A stretch of 28,962 nucleotides of DNA from an uncultured Lachnospiraceae bacterium (GCA_934402055.1 CAKRTC010000027.1:1-28962); one strand, 5' to 3'. Counted from the stretch's first letter, positions 15,337-24,184 are shown. Program-made: numbers and translations. The notes: generated by a model from the letters alone, not told the origin.

Positions 15337-16752
15337 ATGAGTTTTACAGACGATAAAAAAACAGAGACCATAGCGGCTATTTCCTCGGGAATGACCAAGT
15401 CGGGTATAGGGATAATCAGAGTATCCGGTCCGGAGAGCAGGGAAGTTGTGGAGAAGATATTCCGTTCAAAAAGCGGAAAGGAGATCAAACTCACAGAACC
15501 GTCGCATATCTATTACGGATATATCGGTAATGTTTCACGTGAAACATACGATGAGGTGCTTGTGCTGAATATGCCGGCACCTCATTCCTTTACGGGAGAG
15601 GATGTAGTCGAGATAGACTGTCACGGCGGCATACTTGTAATGAGACGAGCCCTTGAAGCTATTATTGAGGCAGGAGCAAGAAATGCAGAGCCCGGTGAAT
15701 TTACAAAGAGAGCATTTTTAAACGGACGTATAGATCTTTCTCAGGCGGAAGCTATCATAGATCTTATCAATGCCGAAAATGATAATGCGATAAGAAACTC
15801 CTTTGAGCAGTTAAGGGGAAGTTTATCTTCGGAGATAGTGAAGCTTCGTTCCGATATACTTGAAAGAAGTGCTTATATAGAGGCTGCTCTTGATGATCCC
15901 GAGCATTATAGTCTGGACGGATATGCCGAGGTGATAAGAGATGTAGCTTACGCATGGAAGGAAGAACTCACCGGACTTATAGATAGCTTTGACAGAGGCA
16001 GGATAATAGGAAACGGTATAAAGACTGCAATAATAGGTAAGCCTAATGCCGGAAAATCATCGCTCATGAATGCAATACTCGGAAAAGAAAGAGCTATCGT
16101 CACAATGATACCCGGTACCACCAGAGATACCATAAGCGAAAATATTTCCTTCGGAAATATCAATCTCAGACTGACCGATACGGCAGGTATAAGAGAGAGT
16201 GATGATGTTATAGAACAGATGGGCGTCGACAAAGCACTTGAGAATGCCGAAGATGCGGATCTTATTCTATATGTTATAGACGGAACGGGAGAGTTTGACG
16301 AAGAAGAAAGAAAAATAGCGGAAATGGTGTTGTCGAAAAAAGCTCATACGATATGTGTGATCAATAAAACCGACGCTGCGGATGAGAAGAATATCGAAGA
16401 TGTTGTCGCAGGGCTTATGCAAGTCAAGCTTAATGCAGATACGGTAGTTATATCGGCTAAGGAAGGCATCGGCATAAACGAAATGTATAAAAAAATAGAA
16501 GCTGCCTTTGATATCGGAGATATATCTGAGAATGAAGGAGTGATAGTAAGCTCGGTAAGACATCTGGAACTGCTTAAGAATTCCAGGTCATCGATCGAAG
16601 CACTGATAGTTTCGGCAGAGTCCGGAATGCCGGAGGATTTCTATACTGTAGATATGATGGATGCATATCATGCGCTGGGACAGATCATAGGAGAAGAAAC
16701 AGAAGAAGATCTGATCAATGAGATTTTTTCAAAATTCTGTATGGGAAAATAA
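15337..16752 (+). CDS. mnmE: tRNA modification GTPase MnmE (TrmE)
   Basis: MnmE is a K+-activated GTPase partner of MnmG in wobble-uridine modification. The 471-residue protein has an N-terminal tetrahydrofolate-binding domain (TIAAISSGMTKSGIGIIRVSG onward) and a helical domain. The inserted G domain has G1 GKPNAGKSS (234-242), G3 DTAG (281-284) and G4 NKTD (343-346). The C-terminal motif FCMGK carries the conserved cysteine (Cys468). It starts 5 bases after rsmG, with AAAGGAG too far (17 bases) to be an ideal ribosome site. A perfect parS lies within codons 66-70 (VSRET). The usual Firmicute order places mnmE before mnmG; here it is last. Confidence 0.97.
   Translation: MSFTDDKKTETIAAISSGMTKSGIGIIRVSGPESREVVEKIFRSKSGKEIKLTEPSHIYYGYIGNVSRETYDEVLVLNMPAPHSFTGEDVVEIDCHGGILVMRRALEAIIEAGARNAEPGEFTKRAFLNGRIDLSQAEAIIDLINAENDNAIRNSFEQLRGSLSSEIVKLRSDILERSAYIEAALDDPEHYSLDGYAEVIRDVAYAWKEELTGLIDSFDRGRIIGNGIKTAIIGKPNAGKSSLMNAILGKERAIVTMIPGTTRDTISENISFGNINLRLTDTAGIRESDDVIEQMGVDKALENAEDADLILYVIDGTGEFDEEERKIAEMVLSKKAHTICVINKTDAADEKNIEDVVAGLMQVKLNADTVVISAKEGIGINEMYKKIEAAFDIGDISENEGVIVSSVRHLELLKNSRSSIEALIVSAESGMPEDFYTVDMMDAYHALGQIIGEETEEDLINEIFSKFCMGK
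15531..15546. other. parS site 1 (inside mnmE)
   Basis: The perfect 16-base palindrome TGTTTCACGTGAAACA is the canonical ParB-binding centromere sequence. It is embedded in frame in mnmE, encoding VSRET. It lies about 6.5 kb from the dnaA-rpmH origin gap and 2.3 kb before the second copy. Confidence 0.97.
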
Positions 16753-16776
16753 GGGTTTTAAGGATATTTAGCAAGA

Positions 16777-16808
16777 AAAGCGGTGAGATAAAAAAATCTT
16801 ACCGCTTT
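16777..16808 (+). terminator. terminator after mnmE
   Basis: A 13-bp stem AAAGCGGTGAGAT/ATCTTACCGCTTT has one G-U pair and a six-A loop, followed by CTTATCTTT. It closes the mnmG-rsmG-mnmE unit 24 bases after the mnmE stop. Confidence 0.88.
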
Positions 16809-16849
16809 CTTATCTTTATGGCTTTTTTCTTTTAATATAGCTGATAATA

Positions 16850-16929
16850 TGGTAAAGTATCGTTGCACAGATCAAAGGCAGATCTTCGCATTGATTTTAG
16901 AAACAGATCACAATCAGCTAAAATGCGAA
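16850..16929 (+). promoter_or_regulatory. parA upstream region: weak extended -10 and long inverted repeat
   Basis: TGGTAAAGT (16850-16858) resembles an extended -10 and would give a leader of nearly 100 bases. Within that leader, TTCGCA (16885-16890) and TTTTAG (16895-16900) pair with CTAAAA (16918-16923) and TGCGAA (16924-16929). The result is a 12-bp stem with a 4-base bulge and a 17-base loop. This could be a parAB regulatory RNA structure or a protein operator. The promoter call is weak. Confidence 0.4.
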
Positions 16930-16961
16930 ATGAAATATATATTTATTAATTGGGGGGAAGC

Positions 16962-17723
16962 ATGTCAAAAGTCATAGCACTTACAAATCAGAAGGGCGGA
17001 GTAGGAAAAACAACAACAGCGATAAATCTTGCAGCCGCACTGGGTGAAGCATCACAAAAAATACTGGTAATTGACTTCGATCCTCAGGGGAATGCAACAA
17101 GCGGACTCATCTCTGAACTTCCGGAAGGGAAAGCTACCGTATATGATCTGATATGCGGCAATGTCAAGGCTAAGGAATGTATTATTGAAAATGTTGCCGA
17201 GGGAGTGGATCTGATACCGGCTGATGTAGATCTTTCGGGAGCCGAAGTGGAGTTACTTGATTCGGAAAAACAGCAGACCGCACTTAAGGACGCAATAAAA
17301 AACATCAGGAAGAACTATGACTATGTGTTTATTGATTGTCCTCCGTCTATAGGAATACTTACGATCAACGGTCTTGTCGCTTCGGATACGGCTATGATAC
17401 CGGTACAGACCGAATATTTTGCTCTTGAGGGACTTAACCAGGTGCTCAATACCATAGAGATGGTAAGACAGAAGCTGAATCACAAGCTTAAGGTCGAGGG
17501 AATAGTGTTTACTATGTATGATGTCAGGACAAAGCTGAGCGAGGAAGTCGTAGCTTCGGTAAAGGCAAGTCTCAATGAGTATATCTTCGATAGCTTCATA
17601 CCGAGAAATATAAGACTTGCCGAAGCTCCTTCATATGGAGAACCTATAACCACCTATGATTCCGGTTCAAGGGGAGCGGAGAGCTACAGACTGCTTGCGG
17701 CAGAGCTGATGAATAAGAATTAA
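16962..17723 (+). CDS. parA: chromosome-partitioning ATPase ParA/Soj
   Basis: This deviant-Walker ATPase segregates the origin with ParB and, in Bacillus, also regulates DnaA. The ATG at 16962 is chosen over the in-frame TTG at 16950 because GGGGGG lies just before it; the product is 253 residues. The Walker A motif KGGVGKT is at 11-17, followed by DFDPQGNAT, DCPPSIG, and PVQTEYFALEGLNQ. Near the end come FIPRNIRLAEAPSYGEPI and YDSGSRGAESYRLLAAEL, all typical of Soj. parB follows 15 bases later. Confidence 0.97.
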   Translation: MSKVIALTNQKGGVGKTTTAINLAAALGEASQKILVIDFDPQGNATSGLISELPEGKATVYDLICGNVKAKECIIENVAEGVDLIPADVDLSGAEVELLDSEKQQTALKDAIKNIRKNYDYVFIDCPPSIGILTINGLVASDTAMIPVQTEYFALEGLNQVLNTIEMVRQKLNHKLKVEGIVFTMYDVRTKLSEEVVASVKASLNEYIFDSFIPRNIRLAEAPSYGEPITTYDSGSRGAESYRLLAAELMNKN

Positions 17724-17738
17724 GCTTGGGAGAATATA

Positions 17739-18680
17739 ATGGCAAAAAAAGGATTGGGAAGAGGACTCGGAGCTATCTTCGGAGAAGAGACCGTAGCGGC
17801 AGCTGCGGAAACCAGACAAATAAAAAATACGGCTGCACGCAAGCGCAGCGCTGAAACAACATCATCCGGTGATGCCGATGTTTCACGTGAAACATTCAAA
17901 ATAAAGCTGTCTCTTATCGAACCTAACGCAGAACAGCCGAGAAAGGCGTTTGACGACGAAAGCCTTAATGAGCTGGCGGCATCAATCAAGGAACATGGTG
18001 TGATACAGCCGATAATCGTTAAAAAAACGGGCAAGACCTACAAGATAATAGTTGGAGAGAGACGATGGAGAGCTGCAAGGATAGCAGGACTTAAGGAAAT
18101 ACCTGCGATCGTAAGAGATCTGGACGACAGAGAGACCGCAGAGATCGCTCTTATAGAAAATATCCAGAGAGAGAACTTGAACAGCGTTGAAGAAGCCAAG
18201 GCATATCGTTCGCTTATCGAGGATTTTGATCTGACACAGGAGGAGCTTTCAAAGCGCGTATCCAAGAGCAGAACCACGATCACAAACAGTTTGAGATTAT
18301 TGCAGCTGGATGACGATATACTGGAGCTCATCGAAAGTGACCAGTTAAGTGCCGGACATGCAAGAGCAATATTGTCAATCAACGGTAAAAGGGCTCAGTA
18401 TAAGGCTGCGAGAGAAACAGTAAACGGCAAGCTGAGCGTAAGAGAGACAGAAAAATTAGCCAAGAGATATAATAATCCGAGACCGGAAAACAGAACTTCG
18501 GCAGAAAAGGAGCAGGATCCGTATATCGAGGCACTGGCTGACGAATTGAGTGAGAAAATGAGGTATAAGGTAAATATAGTTCAGCGTTCCAAAGACAAGG
18601 GTAAGCTTGAGATAGAGTTTAATTCGCAGGAAGAGCTGGAGGCAATTACGGACAGAATAAGAGCTATCCGTGAATTCTGA
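17739..18680 (+). CDS. parB: chromosome-partitioning protein ParB/Spo0J
   Basis: ParB is a CTP-dependent clamp that loads at parS and organises the origin region. The 313-residue protein has an N-terminal ParA-activating segment (MAKKGLGRGLGAIF), then the ParB/Srx nucleotide domain with GERRWRAA (106-113) and ENIQRENLN (140-148). A helix-turn-helix (about 167-188, LTQEELSKRVSKSRTTITNSLRLL) and a C-terminal dimerisation domain follow. GGGAG precedes the ATG. A perfect parS lies in its own coding sequence (codons 48-52, VSRET). The N-terminal linker (about 20-50) is Ala/Thr-rich and poorly conserved. Confidence 0.97.
   Translation: MAKKGLGRGLGAIFGEETVAAAAETRQIKNTAARKRSAETTSSGDADVSRETFKIKLSLIEPNAEQPRKAFDDESLNELAASIKEHGVIQPIIVKKTGKTYKIIVGERRWRAARIAGLKEIPAIVRDLDDRETAEIALIENIQRENLNSVEEAKAYRSLIEDFDLTQEELSKRVSKSRTTITNSLRLLQLDDDILELIESDQLSAGHARAILSINGKRAQYKAARETVNGKLSVRETEKLAKRYNNPRPENRTSAEKEQDPYIEALADELSEKMRYKVNIVQRSKDKGKLEIEFNSQEELEAITDRIRAIREF
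17879..17894. other. parS site 2 (inside parB)
   Basis: A second perfect TGTTTCACGTGAAACA lies in frame near the 5' end of parB, again encoding VSRET, in the variable linker of ParB. Its placement could couple ParB loading to parB transcription. Confidence 0.97.
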
Positions 18681-18723
18681 CGGTAAGCTTATAAATAAAC
18701 TCATAAATACAGCGAGGTAGAGT

Positions 18724-19215
18724 ATGGAACAAATGAGTATAGAACTTATTGCCGCATTGATAGCTGTGGCAATAAGCGTGATAAGCATGATCATTGCTTT
18801 TGTTGCGATAGTAAGATATAAGACGGTTTACAGACAGTATGATATGTTCATGCGTGGAAGAGATGCAGAAAGTCTGGAGGATCTTATACTGGATGAAAAG
18901 GAACGTATAGATAAGCTTGAGGCCGAGGATATCGCAAACAAGGAAGTAATGCGTGCAATGAACCGCAACATAAGAGCTTCCTATCAGAAAATGGGAATAG
19001 TACATTATGATGCGTTCGAGGGCATGGGAGGAAAGATATCTTTTGCAATGGCTCTTCTGGATTACACCAATTCGGGGCTTATCATAAACTGCATGCACGG
19101 AGCAAACGGATGCTTCCTGTATGTCAAGGATGTTGAGGCAGGAGCGACCGACGTACAGTTGGGTACAGAGGAAAAGGGAGCTCTCGAGAGAGCACTCGGT
19201 TATGTTAAGGACTAA
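18724..19215 (+). CDS. DUF4446 family membrane-anchored protein
   Basis: This 163-residue protein matches the uncharacterised DUF4446 family, which commonly sits beside parAB in Clostridia. One N-terminal transmembrane helix (about 7-29) is followed by a predicted helical/coiled segment rich in Glu, Lys and Arg (about 40-85). A compact domain with MGIVHYDAFEGMGGKISFAMALLDYTNSGLIINCMHG is the family signature. It ends with an acidic/Gly stretch. GAGGTAGAG precedes the ATG, 43 bases after parB. The function is unknown; the position suggests membrane or envelope coupling to chromosome organisation, but that is inference. Confidence 0.85.
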   Translation: MEQMSIELIAALIAVAISVISMIIAFVAIVRYKTVYRQYDMFMRGRDAESLEDLILDEKERIDKLEAEDIANKEVMRAMNRNIRASYQKMGIVHYDAFEGMGGKISFAMALLDYTNSGLIINCMHGANGCFLYVKDVEAGATDVQLGTEEKGALERALGYVKD

Positions 19216-19217
19216 GC

Positions 19218-21749
19218 ATGACTAAAAAAAGCAGAAAAAGAAAAAGAATCAATGTAAGTGTGGTTTTGGCAGTGATAGGAGCAGTAGGCTTTATCGCTGC
19301 CCTTTCGGTTTTTTTTATCGGAAGTTTTAAGAATACGGAGAGAGAGCATGCTGTATATTCCGCCATGGAGGAACCGACGCTTCCAGTTATTTATGCAGAT
19401 ATCGGTGGAATATATGCAAATGTAATGTACGGTTATATGCAGGATATGGGCAACAAAGCCGCATCTGACAGTATCACACCGCTTCCCGAGGACAGAAAAC
19501 TCGGGCTGCGTATCAAGATATATGATAATGTAGTCACAGAACTGTCCTATGAAGTAAGAAGTCTGAATCTGGAGCATTATATAGAAAAAACTGTTGTAGA
19601 TGTTCCTGCGAAAAGCGGAGACGGAGACATTTACACGGAGCTTCCCATACAGAATATGATAGAAAAGGATATTCCTTATCTGCTTAGGATTAAGCTGACT
19701 ATGGGTGAGAAGACCGTTAATTACTATACAAGGATAATATGGTCGGACAACAACAGCGTATTCGATATGCTTAAAACAGCATCGGATTTCAATGAAAAAA
19801 CCTTTAATTATGAGACGGCAAGAGATCTGACAGTATATCTTGAGAGCAGCGACAGTGCCGATAATTCAAGTCTTGATACAGTAGGAATCGATTCCTCATT
19901 CTCACAGATAACCTGGGGAGACAGCGGAATGCAGCTTAAGGGAGAGCCTGAACTTACTGTCAAGGAGTATGACGGCATGATGGGAGCAGTAGAGATCAGG
20001 TATCTGACCGAAAGTCCGGGAAATGACGGAGATAATCCGGATCTGTATGAAAATACAGACGAATTCACCATGAAGGCGGGAAATGACCGTGTATACATGA
20101 TGAATTACGAGAGACACACCTGTCAGGTCTTTGAAGGAAGCAAGCATTTGTTTGCGGGAAACAGGATCAAGCTGGGTATCATCTCAAAGGATAAGATACA
20201 GACTGCCAAATCCGAAAACGGAAGATTCATAGTATTCAAGACGGATAATGAGCTGTGGAGCTTTGACCAAAAAGAAAAGAAAGCTGTTAATATCTTTTCT
20301 TTCCGAAGTGAGACAGACAGAATAAGGGCGTCACATGACGATTATGACATCAAGATTCTGTCGGCAGATGATTCGGGTAATGTTGATTTCGTTGTGTACG
20401 GATACATGAACAGAGGTCGGCATGAGGGGTATAACGGCATCACCTATTGCAGATACAACAGTCAGGATCAGAGTAATGAGGAGATATTCTTTATTCCTAT
20501 AGTGAATAATTATGAAAATATCAAGCTTGAGCTTGACGAGCTGTGTGCAATGAGTGATTCGGGAGTCATTTACATTAAACAGGATGATTCGGTATATGCC
20601 ATAGACGGTATATCTCAGGAGCTTATGACTGTTGCAACCGGTCTCGGTGAGCATAGGTTTGCGTCGAGCTACGATCAGACCAAGATAGCCTGGCTTGACG
20701 GTGAGACAGATGGCGAAAACAGCATCAAGCTCATGGATATAGAGAGTGGAAATACTAACACAATAAGCGCAGAGAGCGGCAAGGTGCTTAATGTCATAGG
20801 ATTCTATAACAATGATCTTATATACGGAGAGAGGCATGTAGGAGATAACCGTATCATCAACGGAAGGATACAGGGAAGACCTATATCCGATCTGCACATA
20901 GTTGATCCGCAGCTTAATTCCGTTATGGACTACAGTAAGGAAGGTCTGTATTTCGAGGACATAAGGATAGACGGAGACCGTATACGTCTTGCCCAGTATA
21001 AAAAGGGTGAAGGCAGTAATGAGTACAGCTTTGTTAGCAGGGATACGATTGTCAGCAGCGAGGAAGAGGCTGATCTGTATACAAATTACATATCGTCATC
21101 AGATACCGATACCAAGAAAAGGATATACTACGTAGATCTTGACGAAAATATCAAAACTACGCGAAGTCTTAAGGTTACGGCACCTCAGAATATAAGCTAT
21201 GAGAAATCAGGCAACATCGAACTGCAATCGAACAAAAAGAGCAGCAGCATAAATTACTACGCCTATGCCAACGGTAATCTTACGGGAAAGTATTCAAGCC
21301 TGAAGGAGGCGATGGAAGCCTGCTACGACGAGATAGGATGGATATACGACGATAATTGTGTTGTTCTCTACAGCAGAGCCGACAGGGATTCGAGTCACAC
21401 GATCAAGGATCCTTTCAGTGCTGCGGCACCTTTGGTTGCAGCAGTGGAAAATGGTGACATCCTCAATGACAAGATAACGGACAGCGCTTATATACTGATG
21501 GATGCTCAGGGAATAGAACTGAATAAACTGATGTATTATATAGGTAAGGATGCACCTGTAATGGCAAGACTGGGAGACGGCAGCTACTGTCTGCTGTATG
21601 CTTATGACAGAACAAGCATAGGTGTATTCTATCCTGCGGAGAATGATGAACTCAGTTCAAAGCAGAGTATGAGCATAGAGGAAGCTGCACAGTATTTTGC
21701 AAAGTATAACAGTGATTTTACCTGCTTTATTAAGTATAACGGCAAGTAA
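19218..21749 (+). CDS. large membrane-anchored protein of unknown function, beta-propeller-like with possible C39-like end
   Basis: I do not recognise this 843-residue protein. A very basic N terminus (KKSRKRKR) precedes one transmembrane helix (about 13-36), so almost everything is outside the membrane. Residues 50-265 form a beta-rich region. About 285-615 shows repeated Tyr/Trp/Ile-rich beta-strand units (for example GRFIVFKTDNELWSFD, SGVIYIKQDDSVYAIDG, TKIAWLDGETDGENSIKLMDIESG) resembling TolB/WD40-type propeller blades. The last 85 residues (about 757-841) resemble the back half of a C39-type papain-like domain, without an obvious catalytic Cys-His pair. It starts 2 bases after the DUF4446 stop (AAGGA 8 bases upstream), so they are probably translationally coupled. 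The long gap to murA suggests it ends the operon. The fold assignments are inferences from pattern only. Confidence 0.6.
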   Translation: MTKKSRKRKRINVSVVLAVIGAVGFIAALSVFFIGSFKNTEREHAVYSAMEEPTLPVIYADIGGIYANVMYGYMQDMGNKAASDSITPLPEDRKLGLRIKIYDNVVTELSYEVRSLNLEHYIEKTVVDVPAKSGDGDIYTELPIQNMIEKDIPYLLRIKLTMGEKTVNYYTRIIWSDNNSVFDMLKTASDFNEKTFNYETARDLTVYLESSDSADNSSLDTVGIDSSFSQITWGDSGMQLKGEPELTVKEYDGMMGAVEIRYLTESPGNDGDNPDLYENTDEFTMKAGNDRVYMMNYERHTCQVFEGSKHLFAGNRIKLGIISKDKIQTAKSENGRFIVFKTDNELWSFDQKEKKAVNIFSFRSETDRIRASHDDYDIKILSADDSGNVDFVVYGYMNRGRHEGYNGITYCRYNSQDQSNEEIFFIPIVNNYENIKLELDELCAMSDSGVIYIKQDDSVYAIDGISQELMTVATGLGEHRFASSYDQTKIAWLDGETDGENSIKLMDIESGNTNTISAESGKVLNVIGFYNNDLIYGERHVGDNRIINGRIQGRPISDLHIVDPQLNSVMDYSKEGLYFEDIRIDGDRIRLAQYKKGEGSNEYSFVSRDTIVSSEEEADLYTNYISSSDTDTKKRIYYVDLDENIKTTRSLKVTAPQNISYEKSGNIELQSNKKSSSINYYAYANGNLTGKYSSLKEAMEACYDEIGWIYDDNCVVLYSRADRDSSHTIKDPFSAAAPLVAAVENGDILNDKITDSAYILMDAQGIELNKLMYYIGKDAPVMARLGDGSYCLLYAYDRTSIGVFYPAENDELSSKQSMSIEEAAQYFAKYNSDFTCFIKYNGK

Positions 21750-22020
21750 GACGGATAAAAGCAGGATAAAACAGATGCAAGCTTAAAGCAGCCGGCTGAG
21801 TTTAAAGTTGATATCGATATTATAAGGCAGGAAAAGTCAAACACTTATCATATTTCGCTGAGGTTTACAAATTTTGCCCGAGCGTATATAATCATAACTT
21901 ACTGCATATGTGAAAGCCCTAGGCTGCATGGCAGTATACTTTAATATTCGGATAGGCCTCGCGTAAGCGGGCGTATCTGTTTGTAAAAAATCACAAACGA
22001 CCGAAATAAAAGGGGAACGA
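21750..22020 (+). promoter_or_regulatory. intergenic region with murA promoter and structured leader
   Basis: The 271-base gap contains a promoter, TTTACA (21864-21869) and TATAAT (21887-21892) with a 17-base spacer, so murA has a leader of about 120 bases. The leader holds several inverted repeats. These are ACTGC/GCAGT (21901-21935) enclosing AGCC/GGCT (21915-21925), and a GATA...TATC hairpin capped by CGC-GTAA-GCG (21951-21977). A third, GTTTGT/ACAAAC (21979-21998), lies just before the AGGGG ribosome site. No known riboswitch motif was recognised. Upstream, a CAGCCGGCTG palindrome near 21788 gives no convincing terminator. Confidence 0.6.
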
Positions 22021-23298
22021 ATGGAACAGTATATCATCAAGGGCGGATCCGAGCTTAAAGGTGAAGTTACAATCGGCGGTGCAAAAAATGCCGCGCTCGG
22101 TATTCTTGCGGCTGCTATTATGGCAGACGAGGATGTCCTGATAGAGAATATTCCAAATGTAAATGATGTAAATGTCATGCTTGAGGCCATAGCTCATATC
22201 GGAGCCAAGGTCGAGCGTATAGATGCGCATACCGTAAGGATCAACGGAGCTGCTATCACAAGTTGTGAGGTAGATGATGATTTTATGCGCAGGATAAGAG
22301 CATCATATTATTTCATAGGAGCTTTGCTCGGAAAATACAAAAATGCCAAGGTGCCGCTTCCCGGAGGATGCGCGATAGGCGCAAGACCTATCGACCAGCA
22401 TATCAAGGGATTTGAGGCACTCGGAGCCAAGATCGACATAAAGGGAGGATATCTCTCCACAACAGCAGCAAGACTTAAGGGAGCACATATATATTTTGAT
22501 GTTGTTACCGTAGGTGCGACCATCAACGTAATGATGGCTGCAAGTATGGCAGAGGGACAGACCATTATCGAGAATGCGGCGCGTGAGCCGCATATCGTTG
22601 ATGTTGCAAACTTCCTTAACAGTATGGGAGCCAAGATCAAGGGAGCCGGAACAGATACCATCAGGATCAAGGGCGTTAGTAAGCTGCACGGTACGCAGTA
22701 CGCTATCATTCCGGATCAGATCGAGGCGGGAACCTTCATGTGCATGGCGGCTGCCTGCAGAGGAGACATTCTCATAAAAAATGTCATACCTAAGCACCTT
22801 GAGTCCATCACGGCGAAGCTTACCGAGATGGGTAATACCGTGCAGGAATATGATGAGGCGGTTCGTGTAATAGGTGCGGAAAAGCAACGTCATACGGATG
22901 TTAAGACACTTCCGTATCCCGGATTTCCGACTGATATGCAGCCACAGATAGCTGTGACGCTTGCACTTGCCGAAGGTGCAAGTATAGTTACCGAATCCAT
23001 ATTTGAAAACCGCTTCAAGTATGTTGAGGAGTTGAGACGTATGGGAGCAGAGGTCAGAGTAGAGCGTAATGTTGCCGTTATTGACGGAATAGAGCGTTTC
23101 TCGGGAGCTTCAATATCGGCACCGGATCTTCGTGCGGGAGCTGCTCTTGTTATAGCCGCACTTCAGGCGGACGGCATCAGTTCTATTGACGGTATAGGCT
23201 ATATCAAGCGAGGATACGAGGATTTTGAAAAGAAGATCACCGCACTCGGCGGAAAGATCAAGTATATTAATGATCCGAACATAACGGAATATGCATAA
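22021..23298 (+). CDS. murA: UDP-N-acetylglucosamine 1-carboxyvinyltransferase MurA
   Basis: MurA adds enolpyruvate from PEP to UDP-GlcNAc, the first committed step of peptidoglycan synthesis; it is the fosfomycin target. The 425-residue protein has the substrate-binding GAKNAALG (residues 20-27) and the catalytic loop PLPGGCAIGARPIDQHI with Cys117, the residue usually alkylated by fosfomycin. The two-domain inside-out alpha/beta barrel pattern and a C-terminal DLRAGAALVIAALQADG follow. AGGGG lies 5 bases before the ATG. The stop overlaps the next gene by 8 bases. The long structured leader suggests regulation. Confidence 0.97.
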   Translation: MEQYIIKGGSELKGEVTIGGAKNAALGILAAAIMADEDVLIENIPNVNDVNVMLEAIAHIGAKVERIDAHTVRINGAAITSCEVDDDFMRRIRASYYFIGALLGKYKNAKVPLPGGCAIGARPIDQHIKGFEALGAKIDIKGGYLSTTAARLKGAHIYFDVVTVGATINVMMAASMAEGQTIIENAAREPHIVDVANFLNSMGAKIKGAGTDTIRIKGVSKLHGTQYAIIPDQIEAGTFMCMAAACRGDILIKNVIPKHLESITAKLTEMGNTVQEYDEAVRVIGAEKQRHTDVKTLPYPGFPTDMQPQIAVTLALAEGASIVTESIFENRFKYVEELRRMGAEVRVERNVAVIDGIERFSGASISAPDLRAGAALVIAALQADGISSIDGIGYIKRGYEDFEKKITALGGKIKYINDPNITEYA

Positions 23299-24181
23299 TT
23301 ATCTAAATGCGGCAGGCTTTTCGGAATATAACACGGAAGGCACTGTCTACAGATTAATAAGGAATCGGGTACTGAGACCCGAATATCTGACAGCACGGCT
23401 CGACTTAGGTGACGGGACCGTGCTTTTGGAATACAGAATGCCTGTAAATTCTTTTGTGGGCATCTGCGCCGGATTGATACACGGCAACGGAGAATTTTCG
23501 GAGCTTCAGTATTACTATCCCTATTATGATTCACCGGAGATATCGACGACTGCCGAATGTACGGTAGAGCGTCATACCATGGAAGAGACCTACTCAGGTG
23601 TTATAGAGGCTTACAATATCGGACTTTCTCTGATATTTTTTATGAGTAATCCGGTAAGTTACCGCCTTAGGATGGCAAATGACCAGGTAAACTCGTTTAA
23701 GGGGACCGCTTTGTCGGCATTTTCCAATAAGGCAACGGTTTTGCTGCCGGTAGTGCCGCAGGATGATCCTCTCGATCCTCTTATGGGCATGGATATGAAG
23801 GATGTTGCAGCCATATTCGATATGCCTCCGGCGGAAGATGACTCGGTAGATTCGATTGATGCGCTGACGGAATCCGATCTCAATATGTTTCATCAGATAT
23901 CTGAGAGAATAGAGTCTGAGGATCTGTATTCACTTGTGGATCAGAGCTTTATGCCATGCGGAGTCGAATGCGACTTGTATTCGGTGATCGGAGAGATCAA
24001 GGAGATCAAAGACTCTGTAAATGAGCTTACCGAGGAGGCGCTTAGCTTCATTAAGCTCAGCTGCAATGATGTCGAGTTCTGGATGTGTATAAGGAAGGCT
24101 GACATACTCGGAGAGCCGCTTGTGGGACGTCGTCTAAAGTGCAGCATCTGGATGACGGGACGTGTAAATGTGGAGTTTTAA
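23291..24181 (+). CDS. uncharacterised protein, probable DUF3881 family
   Basis: This 296-residue soluble protein starts MHNYLNAAGFSEYNTEGTVY, which matches my memory of the DUF3881 family of Lachnospiraceae. No transmembrane segment or signal peptide is seen. The middle (about 165-200) is rich in Asp/Met/Pro, and the end returns to beta-like segments (VEFWMCIRKADILGEPLVGRRLKCSIWMTGRVNVEF). Its ATG lies inside murA, overlapping the murA stop by 8 bases, so translation is coupled to murA. The function is unknown; a link to envelope biology is only suggested by position. Confidence 0.65.
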   Translation: MHNYLNAAGFSEYNTEGTVYRLIRNRVLRPEYLTARLDLGDGTVLLEYRMPVNSFVGICAGLIHGNGEFSELQYYYPYYDSPEISTTAECTVERHTMEETYSGVIEAYNIGLSLIFFMSNPVSYRLRMANDQVNSFKGTALSAFSNKATVLLPVVPQDDPLDPLMGMDMKDVAAIFDMPPAEDDSVDSIDALTESDLNMFHQISERIESEDLYSLVDQSFMPCGVECDLYSVIGEIKEIKDSVNELTEEALSFIKLSCNDVEFWMCIRKADILGEPLVGRRLKCSIWMTGRVNVEF

Positions 24182-24184
24182 TTT

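Noticed and set aside
21893..22020. murA leader as a preQ1, cyclic-di-GMP or similar known riboswitch
   Set aside because: Conserved core bases of these classes are not present; only generic hairpins can be shown.
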